Shown here: positions 33,571 through 45,671 of the stretch, one piece after another
How positions within the stretch are numbered: the stretch's first letter is position 1
Layout: each line of letters begins with the position of its first letter
Assembly (NCBI RefSeq): GCF_000315625.1
Contig: NW_005434511.1
Location: 14,165-78,164 of the forward strand
Direction: 5' to 3'
DNA from: Guillardia theta CCMP2712
Lineage: Eukaryota; Cryptophyceae; Pyrenomonadales; Geminigeraceae
Length of the DNA stretch: 64,000 nt
Position numbers and translations under genes: made by a program
Notes under the pieces: model-generated
Seen by the model: the letters and a program-made list of their open reading frames with translations, nothing else
Database searches by the model: none
Told to the model about the DNA's origin: nothing

Positions 33571-34585
33571 CTGACTGTCTTTGCCTGTACCGCAATCCTC
33601 TCCCTTTGAAACTCCAGCTGCTCCTCGGCATCATTGTTGTTCATCCCTGTTAATTACCTTCTTTCCTCTGCCATTCTGCTCTCCCACACTGCATCCCTCC
33701 CATGTCGCTATCTGGTCTTCTTCTCTGCATATTTCTTCTTCTTCTCCTCTCCCATCGTTTCCTCTTCCTTCTCTTCCATCATCGCCAACTCCATCTTCAT
33801 CGCATCTCAAAGGCCATTCCATGCAAAACAAGCGGTTTTAGACCGTTACAACAATTTAGATCAGGCACCAGTGATGTTGGCTGAGCCGCCTGAGTGACTG
33901 ATCATCCTGCTGCAGATCCTGCTGATCATCCTGCTGATCACTGTCCCTCAGTGAGCCGCTGATCATCGCCGGGACTCCAGGATGTTGAATGTCAGTCAAT
34001 AAAGAATGTTGTCAGTCATGATGTTGAATGTTGTCATGAAGTGTTAATGTTTGTTGTTACTCAGTGTTGCCAGTCAAGTTGAATGACTCAAACGGCAGAA
34101 AAGGCAAACCCGGTCGGAGCAAAACATCCGTACCTGGAGTGAAGGGAACAAACTCAGTTTAGGCCCTTTGCAAGTTATGGGTGGCAGAGCTCGAGCGATG
34201 ATCAGAAATTGCCCGGCGGATTTCTTTGCGCCTCCTGTCAGCGCCGTGTCAGCAGGAGCGAAACAAAACAAATTATAGACCACCCCACCAAATATATTAA
34301 TAAATGAATTAAAAGGAGGGGTAAAGAGATAATTTGATAGCTTTTTTTAAGGTATGTCAGCTGTTAGTTCTCATGTTCTTCTCGAATGCTCCCCGTCCCC
34401 GTTCCACAACAGCTTTCTCCCGCAGAAGTCCATCCTTCCTCCTTCCTCCCTCTTCTTCTCCTTTCCCTCCTCGTCCTCCCCCTGCTTCTCCCGCCTCTCC
34501 CCCTGCATCCTTCTGCTCCTGCTCAACAACCCCGTGCCCCCATAAGCGAACTTCAACTAACCCCAGTGCTGAGTTACGTCCTCAG
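33571..34585. other. Intergenic, possible weak coiled-coil exon on the minus strand
   Basis: 33640-33790 on the minus strand reads as Glu/Lys-rich (MKMELAMMEEKEEE) and 33575-33635 as DAEEQLEFQRERIAVQ, which could be 5' exons of the PDZ gene, but I could not find a consistent splice path. 33895-33965 carries imperfect CTGATCATC repeats. 34340-34560 is Ser/Pro-rich in translation and may hold the first exon of the FN3 gene. Confidence 0.35.
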
Positions 34586-36103
34586 GTCCATCCCACAATG
34601 CAGTGGTGCGTCGTACACGATGTGGAAGCAGAAGCTGTAACGCTTTCATGGAGCAAAGTTCCTAACGCGGTGAAGTACGAAGTTCAGATCAAGCAGGAGG
34701 AGGGAGGAGACTTCACTACCATCTCCGATAGCCTGACCTCAACACTGGTCCGCAAGAAGAATCTGAAACCCAACACTGAGTACTTCGCGCGCGTGCGGCA
34801 TCGAGATGCTCTGGACTGGTCAGGCTTCTGTGAGCCTGTCTCCTTCCACACCCTTGCAGGGCAGGACGTGAAGCGCCTTGAGCACCCCCAGGTTGTGAGC
34901 AGGGACGGCGAGTCCATCACGTTGCAATGGCCGACAGCTCCTGATTGCGAGTCTTACACCGTCGAGATCCGATCTGACAAGGATCCGACGTGGAGGACGA
35001 TATCAGATCATCTCAAGAACAACATCGTACGAAAGAAGAACCTCGAGAAGCATGTCATGTACTACTTCAGGTGAAAGTCGTTGACGCATATCAGGTTGCT
35101 CACCCGCTGTCAGGGTGAAGCCGAATCTCGCGGAGGGTAGCGGTTCATGGTTCTTCAGCCCTCCTTCAGAGGGAGCCATGTTGGCGGATCTCCCACCCTT
35201 CCTCTCCAACCTCCTCAGCCCGACCCTCGTGGATGCCCAGGGTACCTCCAAGCCTGTTAGCTCCCTTGCCGGGTATGTGACGTGTTTCATCGTTCTGTTC
35301 TCTGTTCTCTGTTCTGTGCTCTGCTCTGCTCTTCTTTGCACTGTACTGTACTGTACTGTACTGTACTGTACTGTTCTGTTCTGTTCTGTTCTTTCTGTTC
35401 ATTCTTTTATTTTTACATCAAAATCTCTCTTTGATACCGTTTGTTCCTGTTTGAACCTTGTTACTGGCACTGATCTACTTTCTCCCATCAGATGTGTTGT
35501 AGCGCTGTACTGCTCTGCATCCTGGTGCGGCCCTTGCAGGCAATTTACCCCGCAGCTCTCGCAGGTCTACTGACAGACTTGTGCTGCTCGTGGTGCTGAT
35601 TTGCTGCAGTTCTATACCCAGATGAAACAGTTAGGCAAACCATTCGAGGTTGTTTTCCTCAGCTGCGACAGAGACAGGTTTGTTTTCTCTTGTCTCATGC
35701 TCCTTGTCTTTCAGCTTGTTCTCGGATGGCTGTTGACACTTCCTCCCTCCCTCCCTCCCTCCCTCCCCTCCCTCGTCATCCCTCCCTCCCTTCCCTTTCC
35801 GCTCCTTGCTCTATTCTTTCTCTTTCTCTTCACCTTTCTTGCTTGCCGACTCCTTCTGGCTCCTTGCTCCCCATCGTGATCGTTTACATGGGCAGCAAGT
35901 CCTTCACAAACTACTTCGGGCACATGCCGTGGCTCGCTGTACCCTTTGACTCCGATAAGCGAGAAAATGCCCTCGGAGCTCTACAGGTATGTGAGACAAG
36001 GGGGATCGTTTCCTTTCGCCTCCCCTTTCTACCAGTCCTGCTTGTGCCGTCCCTGTCCTGCCGTTGTCCCTGTCCCTGCCCCTGCCCCTGCCCCTGCCCC
36101 TGC

Positions 36104-36154
<51 letters not shown>

Positions 36155-36396
36155 CGTCCCCGTCCCCGTCCCTGCCCCTGCCCCTGCCCCTGTCCCTCTA
36201 CCTTTACCTGTACCTCTGACTCTCTCCCGTCTGTCTCTAGCTCTGTTTCTCATGGCACCTGAGAGTGTTGCTACAGGTTGAAGGGATCCCGAAGCTTGTG
36301 ATCGTTGGAGCGAATGGGATGGTATTGCAAGACAATGCAGTCGGCACTCCCCTGAACGCTCAGAAATTGGATTCTTGGATAGCAGGCAGACCTTAA
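34586..36396 (+). CDS. Fibronectin-III / nucleoredoxin-like thioredoxin fusion
   Basis: Exons 34586-35070, 35114-35272, 35492-35564, 35610-35677, 35896-35986 and 36277-36396, all in phase. The N-terminal half has two FN3 repeats with the usual marks (AVTLSWSKVPNAVKYEVQI, NTEYFARVRHRD; ITLQWPTAPDCESYTVEI, YYFRVKP). The second half is a thioredoxin fold of the nucleoredoxin/tryparedoxin type: LVDAQGTSKPVSSLAG, then VVALYCSASWCGPCRQFTPQL with an intact WCGPC active site, then FEVVFLSCDRD, the conserved MPWLAVPFD and a cis-Pro loop (EGIPKLVI). Nucleoredoxins reduce disulphides or peroxides in cytosol or nucleus. FN3 modules probably tether it to partners. The 5' end is uncertain: the first exon seen starts at an AG acceptor and an upstream exon is likely. 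Confidence 0.83.
35336..35400. repeat. (CTGTA)n/(CTGTT)n pentanucleotide repeat in intron
   Basis: Six CTGTA-type units followed by CTGTT-type units, inside an intron of the FN3-thioredoxin gene. Confidence 0.93.
36065..36200. repeat. (CCCTGY)n hexanucleotide repeat in intron
   Basis: About 22 tandem CCCTGC/CCCTGT/CCCCGT units within the last intron of the FN3-thioredoxin gene. Confidence 0.95.
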
Positions 36397-36552
36397 GGGC
36401 GCCAAACAATCTTTGCCTGTCCTCCCCTCCCCTCCTTGCCTGCCCTCTCTAGAATCTCTCTGTCCTGACATCTCTGCATCGACTTGATGCCAGAAACAGT
36501 AAACTTCATGTCCCTGTGAGGAGCAAGAGATTCGTATTGACAACACGAAAGA

Positions 36553-37363
36553 TTACTCATTCTCGCGCTCGAAATACCGATCTATTCCATGACACTCCTC
36601 CCAGAAGATGTTCTGCATCCTTTGCAAACGGTCTTCTATTTCCCTTACATCCTTTCCTTGATCCTGAAACACCATCAATCCAATGGACTGATGTGCTCTA
36701 CCCCACTTACCTTGAGAGAAATGCACCTTCTTCGAAGAAGTTCCATTTTCCGCACCATGGTCTGCAAAGCACGTTCCTGCAGTTGCATCACTTCTTCACT
36801 GCGTGCCTGGAACAACACCTGAGATCCTTTCTCCTTCAGCGGAGCATCGAAGTATTTTTCTCTGCCTGTTCAGGATAGCACATGAGAAAAGAGGGGAGGA
36901 AGACAGCGAAGTGATCTTCACCTTCGCAAACGTCTCCTCGTATTCAAAATTGACATCATCTTCATTGTAGGGATTGAATTCTAATTCAGACCTGCAACCC
37001 GACAGGAGGACATCACAAAGTTCAAAAAAACGAGTTTCAAATCATCCTCCTCCTCCTCACCATCACAAGCAGCATTATAGAAATACTATTACCACCTTCA
37101 CCACCATCATGGTTATCGTTTTCGTATCAAAAACATCGTAATCGTCATCTTCATCGTCATCACCATCACCACCACAGACGCCGCCGTCGCTGCCGCCGCC
37201 AACACCACCATAATCGCCATCATCATCCTTGTCATCATCATCAAAAACATCCTCACCATCCTCCTCCTCCCCATCTCCATCAGCCTCCTCCTCCTCCTCC
37301 TCATCATCATCATCATCATCATCATCTTTCATCTTCATCATCGTCGTCATCATAATCATCATT

Positions 37364-37399
<36 letters not shown>

Positions 37400-37443
37400 T
37401 TTCATCTTCATCATCGTCGTCATCATCATCATCATCATCATCA

Positions 37444-37477
<34 letters not shown>

Positions 37478-38432
37478 AATAATAACAAGTATGATCATTA
37501 TCACGTGTCATCTTCGGAGTCTTCCAAAGGCCCCTCAGCTACTGGCGCTCTTTCTGTCTTGGAACTGTTGACATTGGAGCTTCTTCGAAGTTTCAACTCC
37601 TCCTTCCCTTGCTCATCCTGTTCACATGTAAAGTTCTTCTGCTGTGAAGCAAGCGTCTTGCAAATGCAAAGGGAGTCGATGGCACTGGTATCGTTGCCTA
37701 CCCCCACTGCTGCCTCCAGCACATGATTGCGAACAGACGACAGTCGTCCGGAGTCCAACAGCTTGTCCAGCTCGTCAACCTTTCTCAAAATTGTTGTCTG
37801 CAATTCATCCATCTCCTTGGAAAACGAAGTGATGGAATGAAAGTGATGATCGTCAAACATATGTTCACGAGTCCTGTGGTCCCAGACTGACAGCGCTACC
37901 AGCCGTTTGGCCTTGTAGAGCTCATCAATGACTTTCACCCTGCAGCGCATGCTGTAAGAGAGCGATGTTACAAGTTCAAGGTGACTTGCCTTCTGTTCAA
38001 ACTCTTCCAGAAGATCTCCAATGGCTGCATAGTCACTATATCCTCTGGGTTTTCGAGGAAACGCAACACGCTTCGACTCATTCGTACAATCTTCAACGCC
38101 TGGGTTTGCATCCTTGCATTCATATCGTCGAAGTTGCCCTCCAGTTTAGCATAGTTCTCAGGCGGCTGCTCGCTCACCCACATGCTCGCCCTTCCTTGAA
38201 GCATCGAGTTCATCTCATGAATGTCTTCTAGCTCGTATAAAAGAGTGTCGATGCAACAGCCTGGCCAGCTCTTACACGAAGGATAGCATGTGACTTTCTT
38301 GGGCATCGAGCTCCGTGCTGGCGCCTGATGGACTTGGGTCGGTGGCAGGGTGTTTGAGCATGGTGAAGAAAGGGGAATGAGGAGGAGAGTGAAAATCCCC
38401 AGAAAGTGAGGAGCGTACCGCAAAGACCACAT
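36553..38432 (-). CDS. Secreted or luminal protein with coiled-coil C-terminus, unrecognised
   Basis: Exons: 37990-38432, 37505-37951, 36922-36991, 36711-36865, 36553-36663. It begins with a signal peptide (hydrophobic FLGIFTLLLIPLSS before a Cys). Cysteines follow (VTCYPSCKSWPGCC), then helical segments. Intron 1 is 38 nt and uses a GC donor (GCAAGT...ACAG). Intron 2 (36992-37504) contains the large (ATC)n array and starts at a phase-2 GT just before an apparent stop. Exon 4 must gain one base in its A-run (36855-36859) to stay in frame (LKEKGSQVLFQARSEEVMQL). The last exons form a coiled coil. About 405 residues in all. Family not identified. Luminal location is inferred from the signal peptide. 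Confidence 0.62.
37060..37495. repeat. (ATC)n-rich microsatellite cluster in intron
   Basis: Several long CATCAT arrays interspersed with CATCGT, CTCCTC and a duplicated TTTCATCTTCATCATCGTCG block. It gives spurious poly-Met/Asp and poly-Ser/His frames. Confidence 0.95.
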
Positions 38433-39194
38433 GGAGGGACAGCGTTGAGAAAGAGTGAAGGCAGGGGTTGCAAGCTGAGTCAGTTCAAGTTGTTCCTGCT
38501 CCTGTTGTTCTAGTGCTGCCTCTCACTCTTGCTCCTCGTCCTCGTCCTCCGTTACCGCTCCTCCGCCATGCGCGTTTCTGTCAATGCATCCGGTGGTGCT
38601 GATGGAATTAGCATGGTAGGGTACTGTAAGTACCGGTGTTATTGAAAGACTTTGGAGGGGTGCTTGCATTACTGTGTGGGGTACTCAAGGATACACTTTG
38701 GTCAGTCGGCCTCAGGATAAATAATAGGAAATAAAATAAGACACTAACTATTACATTACGAATTATTACCCTGTGGAGGTTGATGTCCTTGTTGCTATGG
38801 AGAACGAAGGGCGAAAATGCCAACACTAGTTGCGAGAGAGCAAGAGGGAGAGCAGGCAGGGACTGTCATGGCAGGGAGGAGCAGAGAGGAGCAGAGAGGA
38901 GCAGGGAGCAGCAGGGAGGATGAGAACGGGTTGGAATGGGGATGGGATTGATGGAAGTAGCTAGTCTATGGGAGACAGATTTCTTGTAGGCAAGCTGTGC
39001 AAAGTAGAGACGAAGGTGATAGCCGGAAGTGATAGGATGAGCTCAACAAGGACAACAGACGTGTCTCAACTTGGCTGATACATGCCGCAGACAATGATTG
39101 TCCATGACGGGAGACGATCGACCATGACGGGAGACAACGCTGCGAGAGCTTGATTCTGCTAACATATTGATCGCCCACTGGGCATCTCGACCAG
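38433..39194. other. Intergenic between divergent genes
   Basis: Contains GGAGCAGAGA tandem units (about 38876-38920) and a repeated CCATGACGGGAGAC pair near 39103-39137. Likely holds both promoters. No gene is seen. Confidence 0.5.
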
Positions 39195-42100
39195 ATGTCA
39201 ACGGACACGTGGAAGCATGTGATGGTGTACCTTGCGAGTGGATATTACGACATGGAAGGTGTTGCGTGCTGCTGTAATGTTGTTGGCATGATGCGAGCGA
39301 TGCCGCAGGGGAGAGGAGAGTTATCTTCAACGAGATCCTGCCACAACTCCAGAAAAACTGCGTCCCGATGCGTGTTCAGGTGGAGCAGCTTGTCGTCTCG
39401 TTGACATGGTTGTTCTGTCTGACTGCCCTACAACACCTTCAGGTTCATTTTGTTGACATCCGATCCGGGTTGACGGAGCATGACTGGTGGAAGATTCTTG
39501 AGATGGTATGCAGAGTTGAGATTTCACCTTGATAACACCCCTATCCAATTCTTTGTGCAGAAATCCTCATTTTCGATTCGATCCCTTCCATTGAAGATGT
39601 TTGTTTTGTTGTTGCCTTCACAGTCTTCTAGACAGGATTGTTGTCAAGCTTGTTTTGATTGTTGTCTATTCTCGATGCTATCCTCTTCTCCACCAACGTC
39701 GATTACAATGCCTCCTCCTCTTCCTCTCACCCGTTCCCTCCCTCTCTCCGTCCCTCCCTCCGTCCCTCCCTCCTTCGTTCTCACTGTCCTTGGTCAGAGC
39801 TCCTTCATACCGATCCTCAACGAGATCGATCGCTGCGCTCCTTTCTTCATCGGGCTGTACGGGGAGAAGTACGGCCGTTTCATCAAGGACTACCGGTTTC
39901 CGGAGAGTCCCAGTTGGAACAGGATCCGCAGCATGCTTCCTCCTGGACGGTCCCTCCTAGAGCTCGAGACGTTCTGGGGGACTCTGAAGGATCCGAAGAA
40001 ATGTAACCCTCTCTTCTACTTCAGGGATGCCACCTTCCTGTCCTCGGACAAGTTCAAGGCTGACGAGAGTCTGTTCTGCTCCTCGGAGAAGTCGGGCCCG
40101 CTGACCAGTAAGTATCCGGACAGGAAGACTGACTTCTCGATCGGGTACGCGTACCGAGCGGAGAGCTTGGAGGCGTCGAAGCGCATGCTCGACCTCAAGA
40201 GGCAGATCATAAAGGCCCACGGGCTGGACTGTGTTCTAATGGACTACAAGTGTACATACCTGGGCCCAGTCGACCAGATGGCTGTGGTCGGCGACTTGGA
40301 CGAGTTCAAGGTCCACCTGACCAAGAACCTTTTCGAGAGGATTATCAGTCGCTTCCCCCCCTCTACCTCTGCCGTGGACCTGCTCTCCATCGAGGACGAC
40401 TACCACAAGGCTTGCCTGAACGAACAGCTCCGCTTCCGTATGGTAGGAAGGAAGGAGCTCTTGGATGCTGTCGTGGAGTACTGCCTCGATCCCTCAGACG
40501 ATGGTGATCCAGAGTTCGAAGCTCCTCCGCTGGTCATGCATGGCAAGCCCGGAGTCGGCTTGTCCTGCCTTGTGTCCAACGTCGTGGATACTCTGAGAGA
40601 TAGGAGGGACTTCAAGAGCGATGTTGTAATCTACCACTTCATTGGGGCCTCCCCCCGGTCCAGGAATGTCAGGACCATCCTTGAGCGGCTGTGCAACATG
40701 ATCTCCCGCGGGTTCAACTTCAACTTCGTCATCCCCACCGACTTTGTCAACCTCGTCACCTGCTTCGAGCTCCTCCTCCAACACTCCCACAAGTCCCGGG
40801 GGAACAGGCTGGTGATCTTTCTGGATGGGGTAGATCAGATGGATGCGGACTACCATGGTGAAGTCCTGCACTGGCTGCCCGTAAAGAGCCATGCTCGCAT
40901 CATCGTCTCCATGCATACAAGCTCGGATTCTTACCAGTCCATGAAGAGGAGGTACGGGGCCGGCATCCGGGACCTCCAGGTCCCCGACCTGACCGTCGAA
41001 GGCAGCAGGGAGATTCTTGCTGATCGGATGTTCACTGCGCACAGATCGTTATCTATCAAGCAGATGAATATGTTGATGGACAAGGTGGAAGGCAGGAGGC
41101 CGTTGTACCTGATGTTGGCAGCTTCGGAGATCATGGTCAGTGCACACGAAAATTCTCCTTTGTCTGCTTTTGCCGACACGTTCGCGCTCGTTCGTGATTG
41201 CATTCGTGTGTGTCTGCTCTGTTTCCTGCATGCCATCGATCTATGTTGTCGTCATTGTCATCTTTCTTGTTGCTGCCGAATGTCACACTCTCACTCTTCA
41301 ATAATCTGAATCCTTCAATATTGCATTTCCTATTCCCCATCTTTCCCTTGCGCTATCCATGTTGTTCCTCTCATTCTCCCTATCATCCTTTATCGCACTC
41401 ACCCGCAACCCGCAGGTCTTCAGCTCCAAACAACCTGACGTGTCAACAGACACAAGGATGGACAACTTTGTTTACCGGATGAGTCCGACTTCCATCGGCC
41501 TATGTCGGCAGACTTTCATGCGCTGGATCGAAGAGTTTCCTGTAGAGATCTTTGGCAACCTCGTACAAGATCTCATCTGCCTGCTCGCCTGCTCCAGACA
41601 CGGTCTGCAGGAGGACGAGATTCTTGAGTTGATCTCCCACCGAGATCCTCGCACGTTTGAGGGTTCTGGGCTGGACTACCCGGAAGTTCCCCTTCCCCGC
41701 CTGATGTACGTCCAGTGCTTTGATCGGATTGAGCTGTTTGTGCGCGGGGGGCCGAGATGGTCCATCAGGATCGTCCAGTTTGCTTTTTCGGTGAGTTGTG
41801 AGATGTTTGAAACACTACGAAGCATGTTGGGTGTGATGTTGAGTGTTGATGTAGTCTTCTTTGCTTGTTGAGAGGTTGCGATGTGGATGACGATGTTGCT
41901 TGCTGCTTGTGAGCGTTCAAGTGCGCGTGCTAAGAGAAAGCTCCATCGTGCTCCTGCTATCTTCCCTTTGACGCTGTTCTCCTCCACAGGCTATCGTCAG
42001 AGCGATTCAGAAAACTTTCTTCCCCGACAACTTCGACGCCTCCAAGTTGTGGGTGAAACTTTATTCCTTCGCCATCGCAAGGGACCGAGCGCGGCGCTTT

Positions 42101-45100
42101 ACCTCCAGCAGCGCGGCCAACGCGTCCGACATGGTCGGCGATGCCATGAAGAACATCGGGACGAAGAACCTTGAGGAGAGGTACCACTCGCGCATCGCCA
42201 AGTACCTCAGGGACAAGGAGACCAACAACGAGGACGCGCGCGCGTCGTGGGGGGGGACGTTCCCCCGGGCTGTGAAGGAGCTGCCGTACCACCTGACTCA
42301 AAGTAGAGGATGGAGCAGGCTAGAGGAAGTTGTGCTCGACCTGCGCTTCATTGAGGCAAAGTTCCGCCTTCACATGGGGCACGACCTCCTGCAGGACCTT
42401 GTGCTCAGCGTGCAGGCCAAGGCGCCGGAAGCTGCCAGGACGGGGAAGTGGGGCCACGGCCACAAGAGGATACAGGACATGCACAGATTCATATCCCAGA
42501 ACTTCAAGAAGATCTCGTCCGACGCCTCCTCTACCTTCCAGCTCGCCGCCAACAACTCCTCCTCCTCCACTCTCGCGCGCATCGCGCTAAGGCACTGGCA
42601 GGATGGCTCGATCCGCCAGCCCTGGTTCCGATGGCTCAACAAGCCGGCTGAGATCGATCCTCTCATCCTTATCATGGAGGGTCACACCGCTCCTGTCAAC
42701 CGCGTCCGCTTCTCCTCCGACGGCCTCCGTATCCTCTCCGCCAGCGAGGATTCTTCCATGTGCCTGTGGGACGCGTTCAGCGGGGAGCTGATAGGCAAGC
42801 TCTTCGGCCACTACCTCCCTATCCTCTCTGCGCCTTCATCCCTGGCTTCGGAGGAGGCGAGCTCCGCGGCCGCGTGCAGAGCTCGGACTGGACTGCCATC
42901 TCAGCCAGCAGAGACAAGACGATGAAAGTTTTCGACCTTGCTTCGGGTCAGGAGGTGAAGCAGCTCAAAGGGCACATAGGACGCGTCCTGTGTGTAGCCG
43001 TCAAGTCCATCCTTGAGCTCCAGGAGGACGGGGAGCTGAAGAGGCGGCTGCTGGGGGCGACTGGCTCGTGGGACAGGAGCTGTAAGATATGGGACTTGGA
43101 CCAGGACGAGGTTCTGCATGACATGGGGGGCCCGGAGTCCACCAACACTTGTCCGAACAGCGCTGGTCACCAGAACACGGTGAGAGACGTCAGTTTCAGC
43201 CCCGACGGCTCCGTCCTCGCTACTGGCTCCGACGACGAGACGGTTCGGCTGTGGAACGTGCAGACTGGGGAGGAGATCAAATGCTTCCTGGGGCATGACA
43301 ACGCTGTGATGAGCGTAGACTACAGCAGCAACGGTGAGCTGGTGCTTTCTGCTAGCCTGGACGGGACCCTCAAAGTCTGGGACACGTCGGAGCCAGGAGG
43401 AGGAGCTGACTCTTTCTTTGACAAGACGAGCAACTCTTGGCTGAAGATTCGCAAGGAGATCCTGACGCTGGTGGGGAACCTGTCGGGCGTTCTTGAGGGG
43501 AGGATGGCGAGCGATATGGAAACGGCAGTATCAGCAGGGAAGGACGGGACCGTCCGCATCTACAGTGTCAAAATCAGTCCACACCACATGCTGGAAAGGA
43601 AGAGAGGGCAGCTAGTTCAAATTCCTCCTACAGTCACGCTCTTCGGCCACCAGGGGAGCGTCAACACCGTTGCCGTCTCCCCGGACTCTTGGCGGGTCAC
43701 GTCAGCAGGAGAGGACGGAGCCTTGCGAATGTGGGACCTTGGAGGAAGCGGAGTTCCGGAGAAGCAGGGCCACAAGCTGGCGTGCGGGGGCCTGTCCTAC
43801 GACAGGTTCGGGGAGAACCTGGTTAGCTGCGGGCAGGACGGGAGCATCAAACTGTGGGACGGGAAGCAAGGGCTGTTCCTCCGAGAAGTTGCCAAGAAGG
43901 AGGTACAGTACAACCGATGCTCCGTGTCTCCCGACGGCTGCGGGTCGCCGCCATCTGCCAGGACGGCGTGCTGAGGGTGTACGACATCAAGACTGGCAAG
44001 CCCATCATAACTCAGCGTCACTCCTACCTCTCGTGCTCCGCCGTCTCCTTCTCCAACGGGATGGGCTTCAACATCGCCACGGGCTCCGACGACGGGACGG
44101 TCAAGTTCTGGTCGGCCGACGACGGGACTCTTAAGGGCTCGCTGGACGCACACGTGCAGCCGGCCGGAGCGAACAGGATGAGGAAGTTCGCGGCGGTCAA
44201 TGACGTCTCCTACAGCCCCGACAACGGCCAGCTGGTCTCCTGCTCATCGGACATGACGGTCAAGTACTGGCTGAGGGCGTACGACTGGTCCGGCGACCCC
44301 AACGCCGCTGAGGACTTTGGGCAGCTGAAGGATGACTTGGGGCCAGAGGAGAAGAGGAGAATGAACAGGAAGAAGCTGGTGAACGTGAAGAGGAGGGAGA
44401 AGGAGGCGACGATGACGGAAGACGAGAAGCTGGCGAGGAGGAAGAAGCAGGAGAGGGAGATGAAGGTGAAGGCGGCCAAGCTGGAGTCTGACCTGACCAG
44501 AGGGTTGGAGGTGGAGGAGGAGTCGTCCTCTGACGACAGCCTCCTCGACGACAACGACATCATGCTCATCGAAAAGGCGCTGGACGAGCAGGAGGAGGAA
44601 GATGTCACCCTCCAGACTCGCTCTTCCATGCCCCAGAAGTGGAGGCTGGTCTCCACCCTCCGAGGGCACAGCGGACCAGTCCTCTCCGCCTCCTTCGACT
44701 CGGCAGGCAAACGGGTCCTCTCCTCCTCTGCAGATGGGACAGTCCGCGTGTGGACGGCCAACTTCGAAGCTAACAGCCCCAAGAAGTCGGACAGCAGAGC
44801 GAACACGGCGTCCTCGGAGGAGGAGGAGGAGGCTGGCCATGGTGGAAGGAGCCAGGGCCCGGCAAGGAACAGCTGCCTGACTGTCATCGACGTTCATCAC
44901 GGGCCTGTCAGGTCAATCCGCTGCACTCCCGACGGCGCCGCCTTCTTCCTCGTCTCCGAGGGCATCCCAGGTGACCCCCAGCTGGAGAGCACGACCAGCA
45001 GAGCTGACTGACAGTATGCAGGAGCCGTGAACGCGTCTAGAGGAGGCCTGCTGACGGTCTGGGACGCTTGGGGCTACAATCAGCTGGGCTCCTTCGAACT

Positions 45101-45278
45101 GATAGGCAGGGGCGTCGGGCTTGCCTGCAGCGGCCACACTCCATACTCAGTCGCCTGCAGCGATGAGGACGGGCAAGTGTACGTCTGCAGCTACGGTTAC
45201 CAGGAGCCCTTCATTCCGAAGCCAACCCGCGCGTTACCCAACCCGCTCCGGCCCTCCGGCTTCTGCTCCATCCTCTAA
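39195..45278 (+). CDS. NACHT-WD40 protein of the TEP1/NWD1 type
   Basis: Exons 39195-39258, 39309-39379, 39443-39505, 39798-41135, 41416-41790, 41990-44970 and 45022-45278. The first exons encode the N-terminal module found before NACHT in TEP1/NWD1 proteins (MVYLASGYYDMEGERRVIF, then VHFVDIRSGLTEHD, FFIGLYGEKYG). The NACHT-like domain begins at about residue 300 (FRMVGRKELLDAV). Its P-loop reads HGKPGVGLSC, where Leu stands in place of the usual Lys. Walker B is RLVIFLDGVDQ (about residue 403). A helical linker and then about 12-14 WD40 repeats follow (GHTAPVNRVRFSSDG...LWD, GHQNTVRDVSFSPDG...LWN), interrupted by a charged insert (about 44340-44620). Two single-base frame breaks, near 42813-42821 and 43936-43939, interrupt clear WD repeats. 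Family members are cytosolic scaffolds or sensors. Confidence 0.85.
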
Positions 45279-45671
45279 CTCCCCCCCCCCCCCCCCTCCA
45301 CTGCTGCCGGCTCCTTGCCCTGTAGATAGCGTAGATAGTATGCCGAAGTTCCTTTCGCCACTTCTCCCCTGTAGTGCCTGCATTCTTCAGTGTAAATCAA
45401 ACGTCAAATTTCCCCGTGGAGCTCGCATTTTAGACATCACTATTTACAAGGAACTTGTGGCTGCTAGGGTGACGAGACGATATGAGGGCATCCAACAACA
45501 GCATCTCCCTCCCTTTCTCATGAGGGCATCCAACAACAGCATCTCCCTCCCACTCTCAATCGCAACCTGGCCTAGAATTGCATCTCTAGCGTTGCGAAAC
45601 TGCCGTTATTGTCCATGGTGAAGTTCCTGACAGGTCAAAGTCAATCGTCGTCAATCGTGTAACGTGACCTC
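45279..45671. other. Intergenic with poly-C and a 38-bp duplication
   Basis: A C-run of about 16 at 45281-45297. A 38-bp unit starting ATGAGGGCATCCAACAACAG at 45482 is repeated at 45520. A minus-strand frame at 45586-45798 could be an alternative 3' end of the adjacent membrane gene. Confidence 0.6.

Noticed and set aside
37501-37503. Stop codon as the end of the secreted-protein gene
   Set aside because: A phase-2 GT two bases upstream splices over the microsatellite to coding exons at 36991 and beyond with matching phase.
37229-37726. Poly-Ser/Ile/His plus-strand ORF
   Set aside because: Translation of the (ATC)n array and the antisense of exon 2 of the minus-strand gene.
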